The position numbers and the translations under genes were made by a program. A DNA stretch of 64,000 nucleotides from VAZQ01 sp963758945. Lineage in GTDB: Bacteria > Pseudomonadota > Alphaproteobacteria > Rhizobiales > Xanthobacteraceae. This document shows, piece after piece, positions 39,840-49,480 of this stretch. The stretch is taken from NCBI GenBank assembly GCA_963758945.1, contig CAVWXY010000010.1:62001-126000 (forward strand). Direction: 5' to 3'. Positions within the stretch are counted from its first letter, which is position 1. Each line of letters begins with the position of its first letter. A model generated the notes under the pieces. That model was given only the letters and a program-made list of their open reading frames with translations. It searched no databases and was not told the origin of the DNA.

Positions 39840-40379
39840 GGAGCCGAGAATTGCTTCCTACGAGACACCCGCCGAGTGAAACCGGATCGGCGGCAAAAAA
39901 ACAAGGGCTATCAAGGCTTTCCGCCGGGCATTGGCATTCCCTTGGGGATCCTTGTCCAACCTTATGGTGCGCCGCAAACTCGACGCGAGGAGATTTTTGC
40001 GCTGCGCCGGTGGCTTAGTTTTCGGTGACAAAACAAGGAAGATCAGCTAGCGTTGAAACTGCGCGGTCAAGGAGCGCGGCGATCGGCTACGCCATTGGCC
40101 ACGCGGTCCAAGTCTTGGGAGGACAAGCCGGCAGAAAAAGCCGCGGCCGTCTCGACCAATAACAGAAATTCGAGGCGTAAGCTAAGCTTAGGGTTCAGTG
40201 GATTTGCGTTTTCGGAGCAGGGTCTCGGCCCTGCTCGATTTTTTTGGCCGAGCCACGTGTGTCGGCGGAGCCAAGTGCTCCCCTGTCGACGGCGCAGATC
40301 GCGAAAACTTGTTCGAACCGGAACGGCGGTGCCGCCACTAAACGCAGGAGGTGGGTGTTTCATCGCCGAGGAGGTAACC
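39840..40379. other. Intergenic, 540 bp; no gene seen
   Basis: This divergent region separates proS (minus) and a DUF3551 gene (plus) and must hold both promoters. Open frames in it have no recognisable coding character. GAGGAGGTAACC at 40369-40379 is the ribosome-binding site of the DUF3551 gene. Confidence 0.5.
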
Positions 40380-40602
40380 ATGCGGACTATCGTCATCGTC
40401 GCGGCCACACTGGCGGCGCTGCCCTTGACCAGCATCCATGCGCGCGCCGACGGAGCGTGGTGTGCGTACTACACCAAGGGCGCCACGAATTGCGGGTTTC
40501 ACAGCTATGCTCAATGCATGGCAGACGTGACAGGAATTCGGCGGTTCTTGCGCCCCCAACCCAGCCATTCAAAGCTATAGCCCGCCTCGACGGGCGCGCT
40601 GA
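40380..40602 (+). CDS. DUF3551 small exported protein, with one-base frameshift
   Basis: The product starts MRTIVIVAATLAALPLTSIH (signal peptide, cleavage near ARA-DG), then WCAYYTKGATNCGFHSYAQC and MADVTGI, the DUF3551 pattern. After that, the uncorrected frame reads RRFLRPQ and stops at 40580. Removing one base in GGAATTCGGCGG (about 40538-40540) gives the family ending GIGGSCAPNPAIQSY and a 73-residue protein. GAGGAGGT precedes the ATG. Function unknown. Confidence 0.65.
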
Positions 40603-40615
40603 GGGCAACAGCTAG

Positions 40616-40662
40616 CGCATGTCCCGGAAAAGTGGGAACCGGTTTTCCGACGAGGACATGCG
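40616..40662. repeat. RIME-like intergenic palindrome
   Basis: An imperfect palindrome with ends CGCATGTCC and GGACATGCG and a core GGAAAAGTGGGAACCGGTTT. This core is characteristic of the RIME-type mosaic repeats scattered between genes in rhizobia. It lies 13 bp after the DUF3551 gene. Confidence 0.7.
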
Positions 40663-40678
40663 CAAACGCAAGGAATTT

Positions 40679-40716
40679 AGAGCGCATCCCGATTCGACCC
40701 AATCGGGATGCGCTCT
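40679..40716. terminator. Perfect 16-bp hairpin at the 3' end of the DUF1467 gene
   Basis: The arms AGAGCGCATCCCGATT (40679-40694) and AATCGGGATGCGCTCT (40701-40716) pair perfectly around a 6-base loop. The arm overlaps the stop codon of the minus-strand DUF1467 gene. It may terminate or stabilise transcripts from both sides, but no clear U-run follows. It may also be the second half of the neighbouring mosaic repeat. Confidence 0.55.
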
Positions 40717-40987
40717 AGCGCGACGGAACGCCGAGCATCGCGGCGAGGTCGTCGAGCGCGACGAGATGATAGGTGTAGACGACGTACCATAGCGCGAAGA
40801 CGAGAGTTGCCAGGATCGTCGTCCAAACGAGCTTGCGCTTGAGCCTCGGGATCGCGGGGGCGCCGGGATCGCTGCCCGGAGCGATCGCCCCGTGCTCGTG
40901 CTGGCTGCGCACGCCCCAGGGAAGGACGGCGAACAGCACCATCCACCAGATGATGAAATAGATCGCCAGTGCGGTCACGAGCGACAT
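40715..40987 (-). CDS. DUF1467 family membrane protein
   Basis: The 90-residue protein has two membrane helices: ALAIYFIIWWMVLFAVLPWG, and TTILATLVFALWYVVYTYHL. Between them is the conserved DUF1467 linker GVRSQHEHGAIAPGSDPGAP. The role is unknown; the family sits next to mce or proS in many alphaproteobacteria, as here. It is 27 bp after mce in the same direction. Confidence 0.82.
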   Translation of the reverse strand: MSLVTALAIYFIIWWMVLFAVLPWGVRSQHEHGAIAPGSDPGAPAIPRLKRKLVWTTILATLVFALWYVVYTYHLVALDDLAAMLGVPSR

Positions 40988-41014
40988 GGCTCGCTCACCC
41001 GAGCGGAGCGCGCG

Positions 41015-41419
41015 TCACGCCTGCTCGATCTCGACCAACGTGCCGCAAAAGTCCTTCGGATGCAGGAACAGCACCGGCTTGCCGTGGGCTCCGGGCTTCG
41101 CCTCGCCGTCCCCGAGCACCCGCGCGCCCTGAGCCTTGAGCTTGTCGCGCGCGGCGCGGATATCCTCGACCTCGTAGCAGACGTGATGGATGCCGCCATC
41201 CGGATTGCGCTCGAGAAATTTCGCGATCGGAGACGTCTCTCCGAGCGGCTCGAGAAGCTCGATCTTGGTGTTCGGCAGCGTGATGAAAACCGTGGTCACG
41301 CCGTGGTCGGGCTGCGGCACCGGCTCGGAGACCTGCGCACCCAGCATCTGTCGGTAGACATTCGCAGCCTTGGCAATGTCGCGCACCGCGATCGCCACAT
41401 GGTTGAGCCGTCCGATCAT
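41015..41419 (-). CDS. mce: Methylmalonyl-CoA epimerase
   Basis: The 134-residue VOC-fold enzyme converts (S)- to (R)-methylmalonyl-CoA for propionate and branched-chain degradation. Metal ligands are His in LNHVAIAVRD, His in GGIHHVCYEV and Glu in TLVEIEQA. The KIELLEPLG segment supplies another conserved Glu. The start at 41419 (MIGRLNHVAI) matches the family; upstream codons do not. Confidence 0.92.
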   Translation of the reverse strand: MIGRLNHVAIAVRDIAKAANVYRQMLGAQVSEPVPQPDHGVTTVFITLPNTKIELLEPLGETSPIAKFLERNPDGGIHHVCYEVEDIRAARDKLKAQGARVLGDGEAKPGAHGKPVLFLHPKDFCGTLVEIEQA

Positions 41420-41584
41420 GTTTCTCTCCTGCGGCCCCGGCAGGCTCCATCCATAGCCGGGTTGTTCATCCGCCACCAGTGAGAAGGCCGCGCTCGCAGC
41501 GCGTGGCGCCGGCGTTGGAGAAAATCGCAGCGCCGCCGCAAGGCTAAGCGCGGCATTGTTCTCCCTTGCGGCTCTGCCCCGCGA

Positions 41585-43258
41585 CTACACCTCGAGTACG
41601 TGCACGTGGCAGGTGGGCTTCTTGTTCCAGGCGTCTGCCAGCGCAGCGCGTATTGCACGCCGCACCGCCTCGGCAATGGCTTCGGGGTCGCGCCGGCGGG
41701 CCCGCGGCATCGACTCGAAAGCCTCGACCGCGGCATCGGTGGCGATATCCTCGATCCGGTGCCCGAAGCCGTCGGCTGCAGGCACACCGGTCAGCATCAC
41801 CTCCGGATTGGCAATCAGTTCGCCGCGTGCGTTGACGGCAAGCGCAATCGAAACCACCCCGGAGAAGGCCAGCCGGCGACGGTCGGCAACGGTGCGCTCC
41901 TCGGCGCTGACCAGGAGCGCGCCGTCCTTGTACAGCCGCCCCGCGGGCACCTCGTCGATCTTCCCGGCGGCGCCGGGTGCCAGCCGGATGAGCTCGCCGT
42001 CACGGCAGACCACGACTTGTCCGACGCCCTCGCCGCGCGCGAGCTCGGCATGTTCGGCCATGTGCAGCGGTTCGCCGTGGGCGGGGATCAGGATCTGCGG
42101 TCGTACCCAGCCGATCATCTCCTTGAGCTCGTCCATCCGCGGATGGCCGGAGACGTGCACGAGATGGGTGCGGTCGGTAATGACCTCGATCCCCTGCGAC
42201 ACCAAACCGTTGATCACGCGCATGATCGCCTTCTCGTTGCCGGGAATGGCGCGTGCGGAGAAGATCACGCGGTCGCCACGCGAGAACGCGACCTCGGGAT
42301 GGGCGTCCTGGGCGATGCGGGAAAGCGCTGCGCGCGCCTCGCCCTGACTGCCGGTGCAGAGCGCGACCACCTTGTCGGGAGGCAGATGCCCGTAAACCTC
42401 GATCGAACGGAAATCCTGGATGCCGTCGAGATAGCCGGTCTCGCGCGCCACCTGCGCGATACGCTCCATGGCGCGGCCGACCACGACGACTTCGCGCTCG
42501 CAGGCGGCCGCAGCTTGCGCGACCGCGCGCAGCCGCGCCACATTGGAGGCGAAAGTCGTGACCGCGACCCGCGCCGGCGCGGTCCGGATCAGCTCGGCGA
42601 GACACTTGGCGACGTCGGTTTCGGAGGGAGACCGCCCCGCGCGCACCGCATTGGTGGAATCGCCGACCAGCGCCAGGCAGCCCTCGCTGCCGAGGGCGCG
42701 CAGCTTCGCTTCGTCGGTCGGCGCGCCGATGAGCGGGGTCGGATCGATCTTCCAGTCGCCGGTGTGGAAGACGGCGCCGAGCGGCGTACGGATGATCAGG
42801 CCGTTCGATTCCGGGATCGAATGGGCCATGGAAACGAGCTCGATATCGAACGGACCGAGCACGAATCGGCCGTCGAGCGGGACGATATTCACGGGGATTT
42901 CGGGTGCCCCCGGCTCGCCCTCCCGCTTGGCCTGCAGCAGCGCCGCGGTGAACGGCGTGGCGAAGACCGGCAGCCTGAGCTGCGGCCACAGATCGAGCAA
43001 CGCGCCGAAATGATCCTCGTGCGCGTGGGTGAGCACCAAGCCCAGGAGATTGCGGCGCTCCTCGACGAGGTAGCGAATGTCCGGCATGATGAGATCGATG
43101 CCGGGCAGCGCGTCGTCGGCGAACGCGACACCGAGATCGACCGCGATCCACTGCCGGCGGCGCTCGCTTCCGAAACCGTAGATCGCGAGATTCATGCCGA
43201 TCTCGCCGATCCCGCCGAGCGGCGCGAAAACGAGTTCGTCGGAAACGCCTGCCATCAT
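41585..43258 (-). CDS. rnj: Ribonuclease J
   Basis: The 557-residue metallo-beta-lactamase/beta-CASP RNase acts as 5'-3' exonuclease and endonuclease in RNA processing. The zinc motif HAHEDH is at residues 78-83; other ligands are in FHTGDWKIDP and VHVSGHP. The N-terminus reads FAPLGGIGEIGMNLAIYG. The C-terminal domain ends in a Lys/His segment (WNKKPTCHVHVLEV). It follows birA by 10 bp. Confidence 0.94.
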   Translation of the reverse strand: MMAGVSDELVFAPLGGIGEIGMNLAIYGFGSERRRQWIAVDLGVAFADDALPGIDLIMPDIRYLVEERRNLLGLVLTHAHEDHFGALLDLWPQLRLPVFATPFTAALLQAKREGEPGAPEIPVNIVPLDGRFVLGPFDIELVSMAHSIPESNGLIIRTPLGAVFHTGDWKIDPTPLIGAPTDEAKLRALGSEGCLALVGDSTNAVRAGRSPSETDVAKCLAELIRTAPARVAVTTFASNVARLRAVAQAAAACEREVVVVGRAMERIAQVARETGYLDGIQDFRSIEVYGHLPPDKVVALCTGSQGEARAALSRIAQDAHPEVAFSRGDRVIFSARAIPGNEKAIMRVINGLVSQGIEVITDRTHLVHVSGHPRMDELKEMIGWVRPQILIPAHGEPLHMAEHAELARGEGVGQVVVCRDGELIRLAPGAAGKIDEVPAGRLYKDGALLVSAEERTVADRRRLAFSGVVSIALAVNARGELIANPEVMLTGVPAADGFGHRIEDIATDAAVEAFESMPRARRRDPEAIAEAVRRAIRAALADAWNKKPTCHVHVLEV

Positions 43259-43268
43259 CTGTTACCGA

Positions 43269-44048
43269 TCAACCCGCCGTGCCTGCCGCGGACGGCGCCG
43301 GCAGCAACACGTCGCCGGCGGCGATGGTCGTGGCGCCGCCGTCGGGCAGGCGCACGACAAGGCCGCCGGCCTGGTCGAGCGCTTCGAAGCGGCCGACGAC
43401 CTCACGATCTGCAAGGCGCACACGCACGGCTTCGCCGACGCCGGCCGCGCGGGCGAGCCAGTCGGCCCGGATGCTCGAGAATCGCGCGCCCGCCCCCCAT
43501 TGCGCGATGCGCTCCAGCATCTTGAGCGAGAGTGCGGTAAACAGCGTGGCCGGCGAAACCGGCGTGCCGGCGGCGGCGAGACTGGTCGCGGGGTAGTCGG
43601 CAGTGGCGGGGTGGTTCGCACAATTGACGCCGATGCCGACGGCGAATGCGACCGTTTCACCCTCCTCGCCTTCGATCAGGATGCCGGCGAATTTAGCGCG
43701 CGCGAGCAGAAGATCGTTGGGCCATTTGATCGCGAGCAGTGGTTGGAGCCGGGCGGCGACCGCGATTACGGCGTCGTAGACTGCGAGCGCCGCAACGAAG
43801 GAGAGTTCCGGCGCATGTCGGGCGGGCACCGAGCAGGTGAGCAGCAGGCTGGCGTAGAGATTGCCGGGCTCGGATATCCACGCCCGCCCCCGCCGGCCGC
43901 GCCCCGCGCTTTGTCGGCCCGCGGTCACCCAAAGCGGACCACGCTCGCCGCGCCGCGCCAAATTCAGCGCCTCGGCGTTGGTGGAGCCGAGCAGCTCGTG
44001 CGCGACAAGCCGCACGCCCGCCGCGGCAGCCCTGGGCTCGAGTTTCAT
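43269..44048 (-). CDS. birA: Biotin-[acetyl-CoA-carboxylase] ligase
   Basis: The 259-residue group I enzyme (no N-terminal DNA-binding domain) attaches biotin to carboxylase carrier protein. The adenylate loop is AGRQSAGRGRRGRAW and the catalytic Lys lies in IKWPNDLLL. A small SH3-like C-terminal domain is present. Located directly after nuoN (17 bp), a common alphaproteobacterial arrangement, so probably in the nuo transcript. Confidence 0.93.
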   Translation of the reverse strand: MKLEPRAAAAGVRLVAHELLGSTNAEALNLARRGERGPLWVTAGRQSAGRGRRGRAWISEPGNLYASLLLTCSVPARHAPELSFVAALAVYDAVIAVAARLQPLLAIKWPNDLLLARAKFAGILIEGEEGETVAFAVGIGVNCANHPATADYPATSLAAAGTPVSPATLFTALSLKMLERIAQWGAGARFSSIRADWLARAAGVGEAVRVRLADREVVGRFEALDQAGGLVVRLPDGGATTIAAGDVLLPAPSAAGTAG

Positions 44049-44065
44049 TCAGCGTCAAGCTTCAT

Positions 44066-45512
44066 TCAGAACAGCGACTTCGCCGCGGCATTCGCCGCTT
44101 CGACCAGCGGGCTCGGATAGACGAAGAACAGGAGGTTGAACAGGCCCGTGACCGCGAGTACCGCCTTGAGTTCGTGCGGCATCGGCTCGAACGGCTTGGC
44201 CGGCTCATCGAAATACATGATCTTGACGATCGACAGATAATAATAGGCGCCTACGACGCTGGTGACCACTCCGATAACGGCGAGCGCGAACAATCCGGCC
44301 TGGATCGCCGCCAGGAACACGTAAAACTTTGCGAAGAAGCCCGCCAGCGGCGGAATGCCGGCGAGGGAAAACAACAGCATGGCGAGAAAGAAGGCCATCG
44401 TGGGCTTGGTGCGGGCGAGGCCGGCGAGGTCGCTGATCTCCTCGACCATCTGCCCGTCGCGGCGCATCGACAGGATGCAGGCAAACGTTCCGAGCGTCAT
44501 GGCGACGTAGATGGCCATGTAGATCAGCACGCCTTGCACGCCCTCCTGCGTGCCCGCGGCCAGGCCCACCAGCGCGAAACCCATATGGCCTATGGACGAA
44601 TAAGCCATCAGGCGCTTGATGTTGTGCTGGCCGATGGCCGCGAAGGCTCCGAGCGCCATCGAGGCGATGGCGACGAACACCACGATCTGCTGCCATTGCG
44701 TCAGAATACCGGGAAACGCCACGATGGTGGCGCGCACGAACATCGCCATGCCGGCGACCTTCGGCGCGGCCGCGAAAAAGGCGGTGATCGGCGTCGGGGC
44801 GCCCTCGTAGACGTCGGGCGTCCACATGTGAAACGGCACTGCCGAGACCTTGAAGCAGAAGCCCGCGAACAGGAAAACGAGCCCGAACAGGAGCCCGAGA
44901 TTGCTTCGACCTGCCTCGTTCGCCGCCTTGGCGATGCCGGCGAAAGTCACACTGCCGGTGAACCCGTAGACCAGTGACGCACCATAGAGCAGCATGCCGG
45001 ACGACAGCGCGCCGAGGACGAAGTACTTCAATCCGGCCTCGGTCGAGCGCACCGAGTTCGCGATTGATGGCCGCAACCACGTAGAGCGCCAAGCTCATCA
45101 GTTCGAGCCCGAGATAGAGCGCGATCAGATCGGCGGCCGAAATCAGCATCATCATGCCGGTGGTGGCGAGCAGGATCAGGATCGAATACTCGAACCTTTC
45201 CTGCTTCGCGGCCGAGAGATAATGGGACGACATCACGATCGCCACCGCCGAGCCGGTCAGCGCCAGGAGCTTGAGGAAGCGCGCGAAGCCGTCGACCACG
45301 AAGCTGTCGCCGAAGGTGACGAGCTTCCCAGCCGGCAGCCATACCACGATCAGGCCGGTGAGGATCAGCATCAGCACCGCCGCGCCCTCGATGCCCTTGT
45401 TCGCCCGCTCGCCACGGAACGCCCCGACCATCAGCAAAATCATGGCCCCGATCGCGAGCACGATTTCCGGCAGGGCCGGCAGCAGCGAAGGGATTTCGAC
45501 GGTTTCGGTCAT
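44066..45512 (-). CDS. nuoN: NADH-quinone oxidoreductase subunit N, with one-base frameshift
   Basis: An antiporter-like membrane subunit of the proton-pumping arm. The N-terminal third (MTETVEIPSLLPALPEIVLA to LYVVAAINR) and the rest (SVRSTEAGLKYFVLGALSSG to the end) are in different frames. Removing one base at 45057/45058 gives AAINRDSVRSTEAGLKYF, the family sequence, and a 481-residue protein of normal length. Lys residues in the membrane helices (TEAGLKYF, FCFKVSAVPFHMWTPD) match the proton path. Sequence error is the likeliest cause. Confidence 0.92.
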
Positions 45513-45534
45513 CGGTGGATTTCGAGGCCTTGGG

Positions 45535-47043
45535 TCAATGCGTCAGCAGGGCCGCGGCTTTCGCGGCGCCTAGAGCGCGGTCGTAGTTCTCGAGAAGCTG
45601 CGCCACCGAAGCCGCCGACATTTCCAGCACCGGCTTGGGATAGATGCCGAACAGAATGGTGAGCACGACCAGCGGACCGAGCGTGACGATCTCGCGGTAA
45701 TCGAGATCCTCGATCGCGGCCAGGCTCGGCTTGACCAGCGCGCCGAAAACGACCTTGCGGTAAAGCCACAACGCGTATGCCGCCGACAGGATGGTCCCGG
45801 TGGTGGCAAGCGCGGCCACCCAGGTGTTCACTTGGAACGTGCCGATCAGGGTGAGGAACTCGCCGACGAAGCCCGTGGTGCCCGGCAGCCCCACATTGGC
45901 CAGCGTGAACACCATGAAAGCGGCGGCATAAAGCGGCATGCGGTTGACGAGCCCGCCATAGGACGCGATCTCGCGCGTATGCATGCGATCGTAGACCACG
46001 CCGACGCACAGGAACAAGGCCGCTGACACGATGCCGTGCGAGATCATCTGGAAGATGCCGCCGGCAACTCCCTGAGTGGTCGCCGCGAAGATGCCCATCG
46101 TGACGAAACCCATGTGCGCCACCGAGGAATAGGCGATGAGCTTCTTCATGTCCTCCTGCACCAGCGCCACCAGCGAGGTATAGATCACCGCCACGATCGA
46201 GAGCGCGAACACCAGCGGCGCGAGGTCATGGGAGGCCGCCGGAAACATCGGCAGCGAGAAACGCAGGAAGCCGTAACCGCCCATCTTCAGCAGAATGGCG
46301 GCGAGGATCACCGAGCCTGCGGTCGGCGCCTCGACGTGGGCGTCGGGCAACCAGGTATGCACCGGCCACATCGGCAGCTTCACCGCGAACGAGGCGAAGA
46401 ACGCGAGCCAAGCCCAGGTCTGCAGGCTGGCTGGGAAGCCGTGGCGCAGGAGTGCCGGAATCTCCGTCGTGCCGGCATTCCAGTACATCGCCATGATGGC
46501 GAGGAGCATGAGCACCGAGCCGAGCAGCGTATAGAGAAAGAATTTGAAGCTGGCATAGACCCGGCGCGGTCCGCCCCAGATCCCGATGATCAGGAACATC
46601 GGAATGAGGCCGCCTTCGAAGAACAGATAGAACACCACGAGGTCGAGCGCCGTGAAGGTGCCGACCATCAGCGTCTCCAGCACCAGGAACGCAATCATGT
46701 ATTCCTTGACGCGATGTTGGATCGGCAGCCAGCTCGCGATAATGCAGGCCGGCATCAGCGCGGTCGTGAGCACGACGAAGGGAAGCGAGATGCCGTCGAC
46801 CCCGAGGTGGTAGGTGATCGCGCCGGCGAGCCACGGTTGCTTCTCGACGAACTGGAATTCGGGCGAGGATGGGTCGAACCGATAGAGCAGGATCAGCGAG
46901 ATCGCGAATGTAATGAGCGTGGTCCAAAGCGCGATCCAGCGTGCATTGCGCTTCTCCGCCTCGCCGTCGCCGCCCATCATCATGACGAGCAGCGCGCCGA
47001 CGAGCGGCAGGAAGATGGTGACGGACAGGATCGGCCAGCTCAT
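45535..47043 (-). CDS. nuoM: NADH-quinone oxidoreductase subunit M
   Basis: The 502-residue antiporter-like subunit has about 14 membrane helices. Conserved proton-path residues include Glu in LVFYLFFEGGLIPMFL, Lys in VKLPMWPVHTWLPDAHVEAP and Lys in MKKLIAYSSVAHMGF. It lies 1 bp after nuoL and 22 bp before nuoN. Confidence 0.96.
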   Translation of the reverse strand: MSWPILSVTIFLPLVGALLVMMMGGDGEAEKRNARWIALWTTLITFAISLILLYRFDPSSPEFQFVEKQPWLAGAITYHLGVDGISLPFVVLTTALMPACIIASWLPIQHRVKEYMIAFLVLETLMVGTFTALDLVVFYLFFEGGLIPMFLIIGIWGGPRRVYASFKFFLYTLLGSVLMLLAIMAMYWNAGTTEIPALLRHGFPASLQTWAWLAFFASFAVKLPMWPVHTWLPDAHVEAPTAGSVILAAILLKMGGYGFLRFSLPMFPAASHDLAPLVFALSIVAVIYTSLVALVQEDMKKLIAYSSVAHMGFVTMGIFAATTQGVAGGIFQMISHGIVSAALFLCVGVVYDRMHTREIASYGGLVNRMPLYAAAFMVFTLANVGLPGTTGFVGEFLTLIGTFQVNTWVAALATTGTILSAAYALWLYRKVVFGALVKPSLAAIEDLDYREIVTLGPLVVLTILFGIYPKPVLEMSAASVAQLLENYDRALGAAKAAALLTH

Positions 47044-47044
47044 C

Positions 47045-49141
47045 TCAACCCACCCGTCCGCCGAACATGAACCAGGTGATGAGCGCCGCGACGCCGATCA
47101 GCATGGCGAAGGCGTAGTGGTAGAGGTAGCCGGTCTGCAGCCGCACCACGCCGCGGGTCACATCGAGCACGCGGGCCGAGACGCCGTCCGGCCCCCAACC
47201 GTCGATCACCCAGCCATCGCCGTACTTCCATAACGCACGGCCCAGCCACAGCAAGGGGCGAACGATGAGGAAGTCGTAGATCTCGTCGAAGTACCACTTG
47301 TTGAGCAGGAACTTGTAGAGCGGCTGCTGCTGGCGCGCGAGCTCGGCCGGCAGCTCGGGCCGCCGGATGTAGAACTCCCAGGTGATGGCGAAGCCGAGCG
47401 CCATCAGCACCGTCGGCGCAATCGCGACGACGGGCGGAATGTGGTGCATGTCCTCCAGGATGTGGTTGCTCGCCGAAAATTTGAGCGAATCGCCGAAGAA
47501 TTCCCCGACTGCGTGGCCGACGAACAGCTCCCTGAACGGGTAGCCGACGAAGATCGAGCCGGCGGCGAGGAAGCCGAGCGGGATGAGCATCGTCATCGGG
47601 CTTTCGCGCGCCTCGTCGTAGTGCCGGCGGTCGCGCGGGCTGCCGTGGAAGGTCATGAAGATAAGCCGCCAAATATAGATTGCCGTCAGCGCGGCCGCGA
47701 TGGCGGTCGTGCCGAAGCCGTAGAGTCCCATCGGATTGGTGCTCACATACGCCGCCTCGATGATGGCGTCCTTGGAAAAATAGCCGGCGGTGAGCGGGAA
47801 CCCGGTGAGCGCGAGGGCGCCGATCACCATCGTGAAGTAGGTGAACGGCAGCTTGTCCTTGAGCCCGCCCATGTGCCGGATGTCCTGCTCGTGATGCATC
47901 GCGGTGATCACCGAGCCGCAGCACAGGAACAGCAGGGCCTTGAAAAAGGCGTGCGTGCACAAGTGGAACATGCCGATCGAGTAGGCGCCCGTGCCCATGG
48001 CGACGAACATGTAGCCGAGCTGGGAGCAGGTCGAATAGGCGACGATGCGCTTGATGTCGTTCTGCACAATGCCAATCGTCGCGGCAAAGAACGCGGTCGT
48101 CCCGCCGATGAAGATGATGAAGCTCTGCGCGTCCGGCGCGAGGTCGAACAGCGGCGAGAGCCGCGCCACCATGAACACGCCGGCCGTCACCATGGTGGCG
48201 GCGTGGATCAGCGCGGACACCGGCGTCGGCCCCTCCATGGCGTCCGGCAGCCAGGTGTGCAGCAGGAACTGCGCCGATTTGCCCATGGCCCCCATGAACA
48301 GCAGCAGACAGATCAGCGTGAGCGCATCGACGTTCCAGGAGAGGAAATGGATGGTTTTGCCCGTGAGCGACGGCGCCTGCGCGAAGATGGTGTCGTAGTC
48401 GACCGCGCCAGTCATCAGGAACACGGCGAAGATGCCGAGCGAAAAGCCGAAATCGCCGACGCGATTGACGATGAAGGCCTTGATCGCGGCGGCGTTCGCT
48501 TCCGGCTTCTGGAAGTAGAAGCCGATGAGCAGATAGCTCATCAGGCCGACGCCCTCCCAGCCGAAGAACAGTTGCACCAGATTGTCCGCCGTCACCAGCA
48601 TCAGCATGGCGAAGGTGAACAACGACAAATACGAGAAGAAGCGCGGCCGGTAGGGATCCTCCTCCATGTAGCCGATCGAATAGAGGTGGATGAAGGCCGA
48701 GATGGTGGTGACGACCACCAGCATGACCGCGGTCAGGCTATCGACGCGCAGCGCCCAATTGAACTGGAGATCACCCGAGACCATCCAGGGAAACAGCTCC
48801 GCATTGATGTCGTGATGCCAAAATCCCACGTCGACGAAGGCGAACCATGACAACAGCATGGACGCGAACAGGAACACGGTGGTCACCAGTTCGGAGGGGC
48901 GCGAGCCCGCCGCCGGCGGCTCCTGAATCTCTCCCTCGTGCTGCGAGGCATCGAGGACCGCATGCGCTTCATGCGGAGACGGGGCGGCGCGCGCATGACT
49001 CTCGTCGACCGACCGGTGCGCATGATCCTCCGCGCCGCCGCTCGGCGGCCCGCCGGGATGGCGCGCGCGCGCGCCGGCCAGCGTGATGATGGCCGCGATG
49101 ATCGCGCCGAGCAGCGGCAGGAAAACAATGGCGTGATACAT
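47045..49141 (-). CDS. nuoL: NADH-quinone oxidoreductase subunit L, with His-rich insertion
   Basis: The 698-residue distal antiporter subunit contains the core LLHTWLPDAMEGPTPVSALI and the C-terminal lateral helix region. The proton path residues lie in FFGWEGVGLMSYLLIGFYF and KSAQFLLHTWL. After the first membrane helix (residues about 1-22), a ~60-residue hydrophilic insertion rich in His, Glu, Pro and Ala (for example EDHAHRSVDESHARAAPSPH) precedes the second helix; E. coli NuoL (613 aa) lacks this. The insertion would sit in an exposed loop. Confidence 0.95.
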   Translation of the reverse strand: MYHAIVFLPLLGAIIAAIITLAGARARHPGGPPSGGAEDHAHRSVDESHARAAPSPHEAHAVLDASQHEGEIQEPPAAGSRPSELVTTVFLFASMLLSWFAFVDVGFWHHDINAELFPWMVSGDLQFNWALRVDSLTAVMLVVVTTISAFIHLYSIGYMEEDPYRPRFFSYLSLFTFAMLMLVTADNLVQLFFGWEGVGLMSYLLIGFYFQKPEANAAAIKAFIVNRVGDFGFSLGIFAVFLMTGAVDYDTIFAQAPSLTGKTIHFLSWNVDALTLICLLLFMGAMGKSAQFLLHTWLPDAMEGPTPVSALIHAATMVTAGVFMVARLSPLFDLAPDAQSFIIFIGGTTAFFAATIGIVQNDIKRIVAYSTCSQLGYMFVAMGTGAYSIGMFHLCTHAFFKALLFLCCGSVITAMHHEQDIRHMGGLKDKLPFTYFTMVIGALALTGFPLTAGYFSKDAIIEAAYVSTNPMGLYGFGTTAIAAALTAIYIWRLIFMTFHGSPRDRRHYDEARESPMTMLIPLGFLAAGSIFVGYPFRELFVGHAVGEFFGDSLKFSASNHILEDMHHIPPVVAIAPTVLMALGFAITWEFYIRRPELPAELARQQQPLYKFLLNKWYFDEIYDFLIVRPLLWLGRALWKYGDGWVIDGWGPDGVSARVLDVTRGVVRLQTGYLYHYAFAMLIGVAALITWFMFGGRVG

Positions 49142-49150
49142 CCCCGTCTC

Positions 49151-49459
49151 TCAGCCCTTCATCAGATTGATGTCCTCGACCGCGATCGAGCCGCGATTGC
49201 GGTAATACGCGACCAGAATGGCGAGCCCGATGGCGGCTTCTGCGGCCGCCACCGTGAGCACCAGCAGCGCGAAGATTTGGCCGACCAGATCCCCGAGGAA
49301 GCTCGAAAAGGCGACGAGGTTGATGTTGACGGCGAGCAGAATCAGCTCGATCGACATGAGGATGACGATCACATTCTTGCGGTTGAGGAAAATGCCGAAG
49401 ATACCGATCGTGAAAAGGACGGCGGCGACCGTGAGGTAATGACCGATTCCGATGGTCAT
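49151..49459 (-). CDS. nuoK: NADH-quinone oxidoreductase subunit K
   Basis: The 102-residue, three-helix subunit carries the conserved Glu residues of the E-channel in helices 2 and 3 (MSIELILLAVNINLVAF and AAAEAAIGLAILVAYY). It lies 9 bp before nuoL and 21 bp after nuoJ. Confidence 0.96.
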   Translation of the reverse strand: MTIGIGHYLTVAAVLFTIGIFGIFLNRKNVIVILMSIELILLAVNINLVAFSSFLGDLVGQIFALLVLTVAAAEAAIGLAILVAYYRNRGSIAVEDINLMKG

Positions 49460-49480
49460 GGCGTTTCCCGCGCAGGCTCG

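Noticed and set aside
47441..48850. 469-codon plus-strand frame across nuoL
   Set aside because: Antisense shadow of nuoL.
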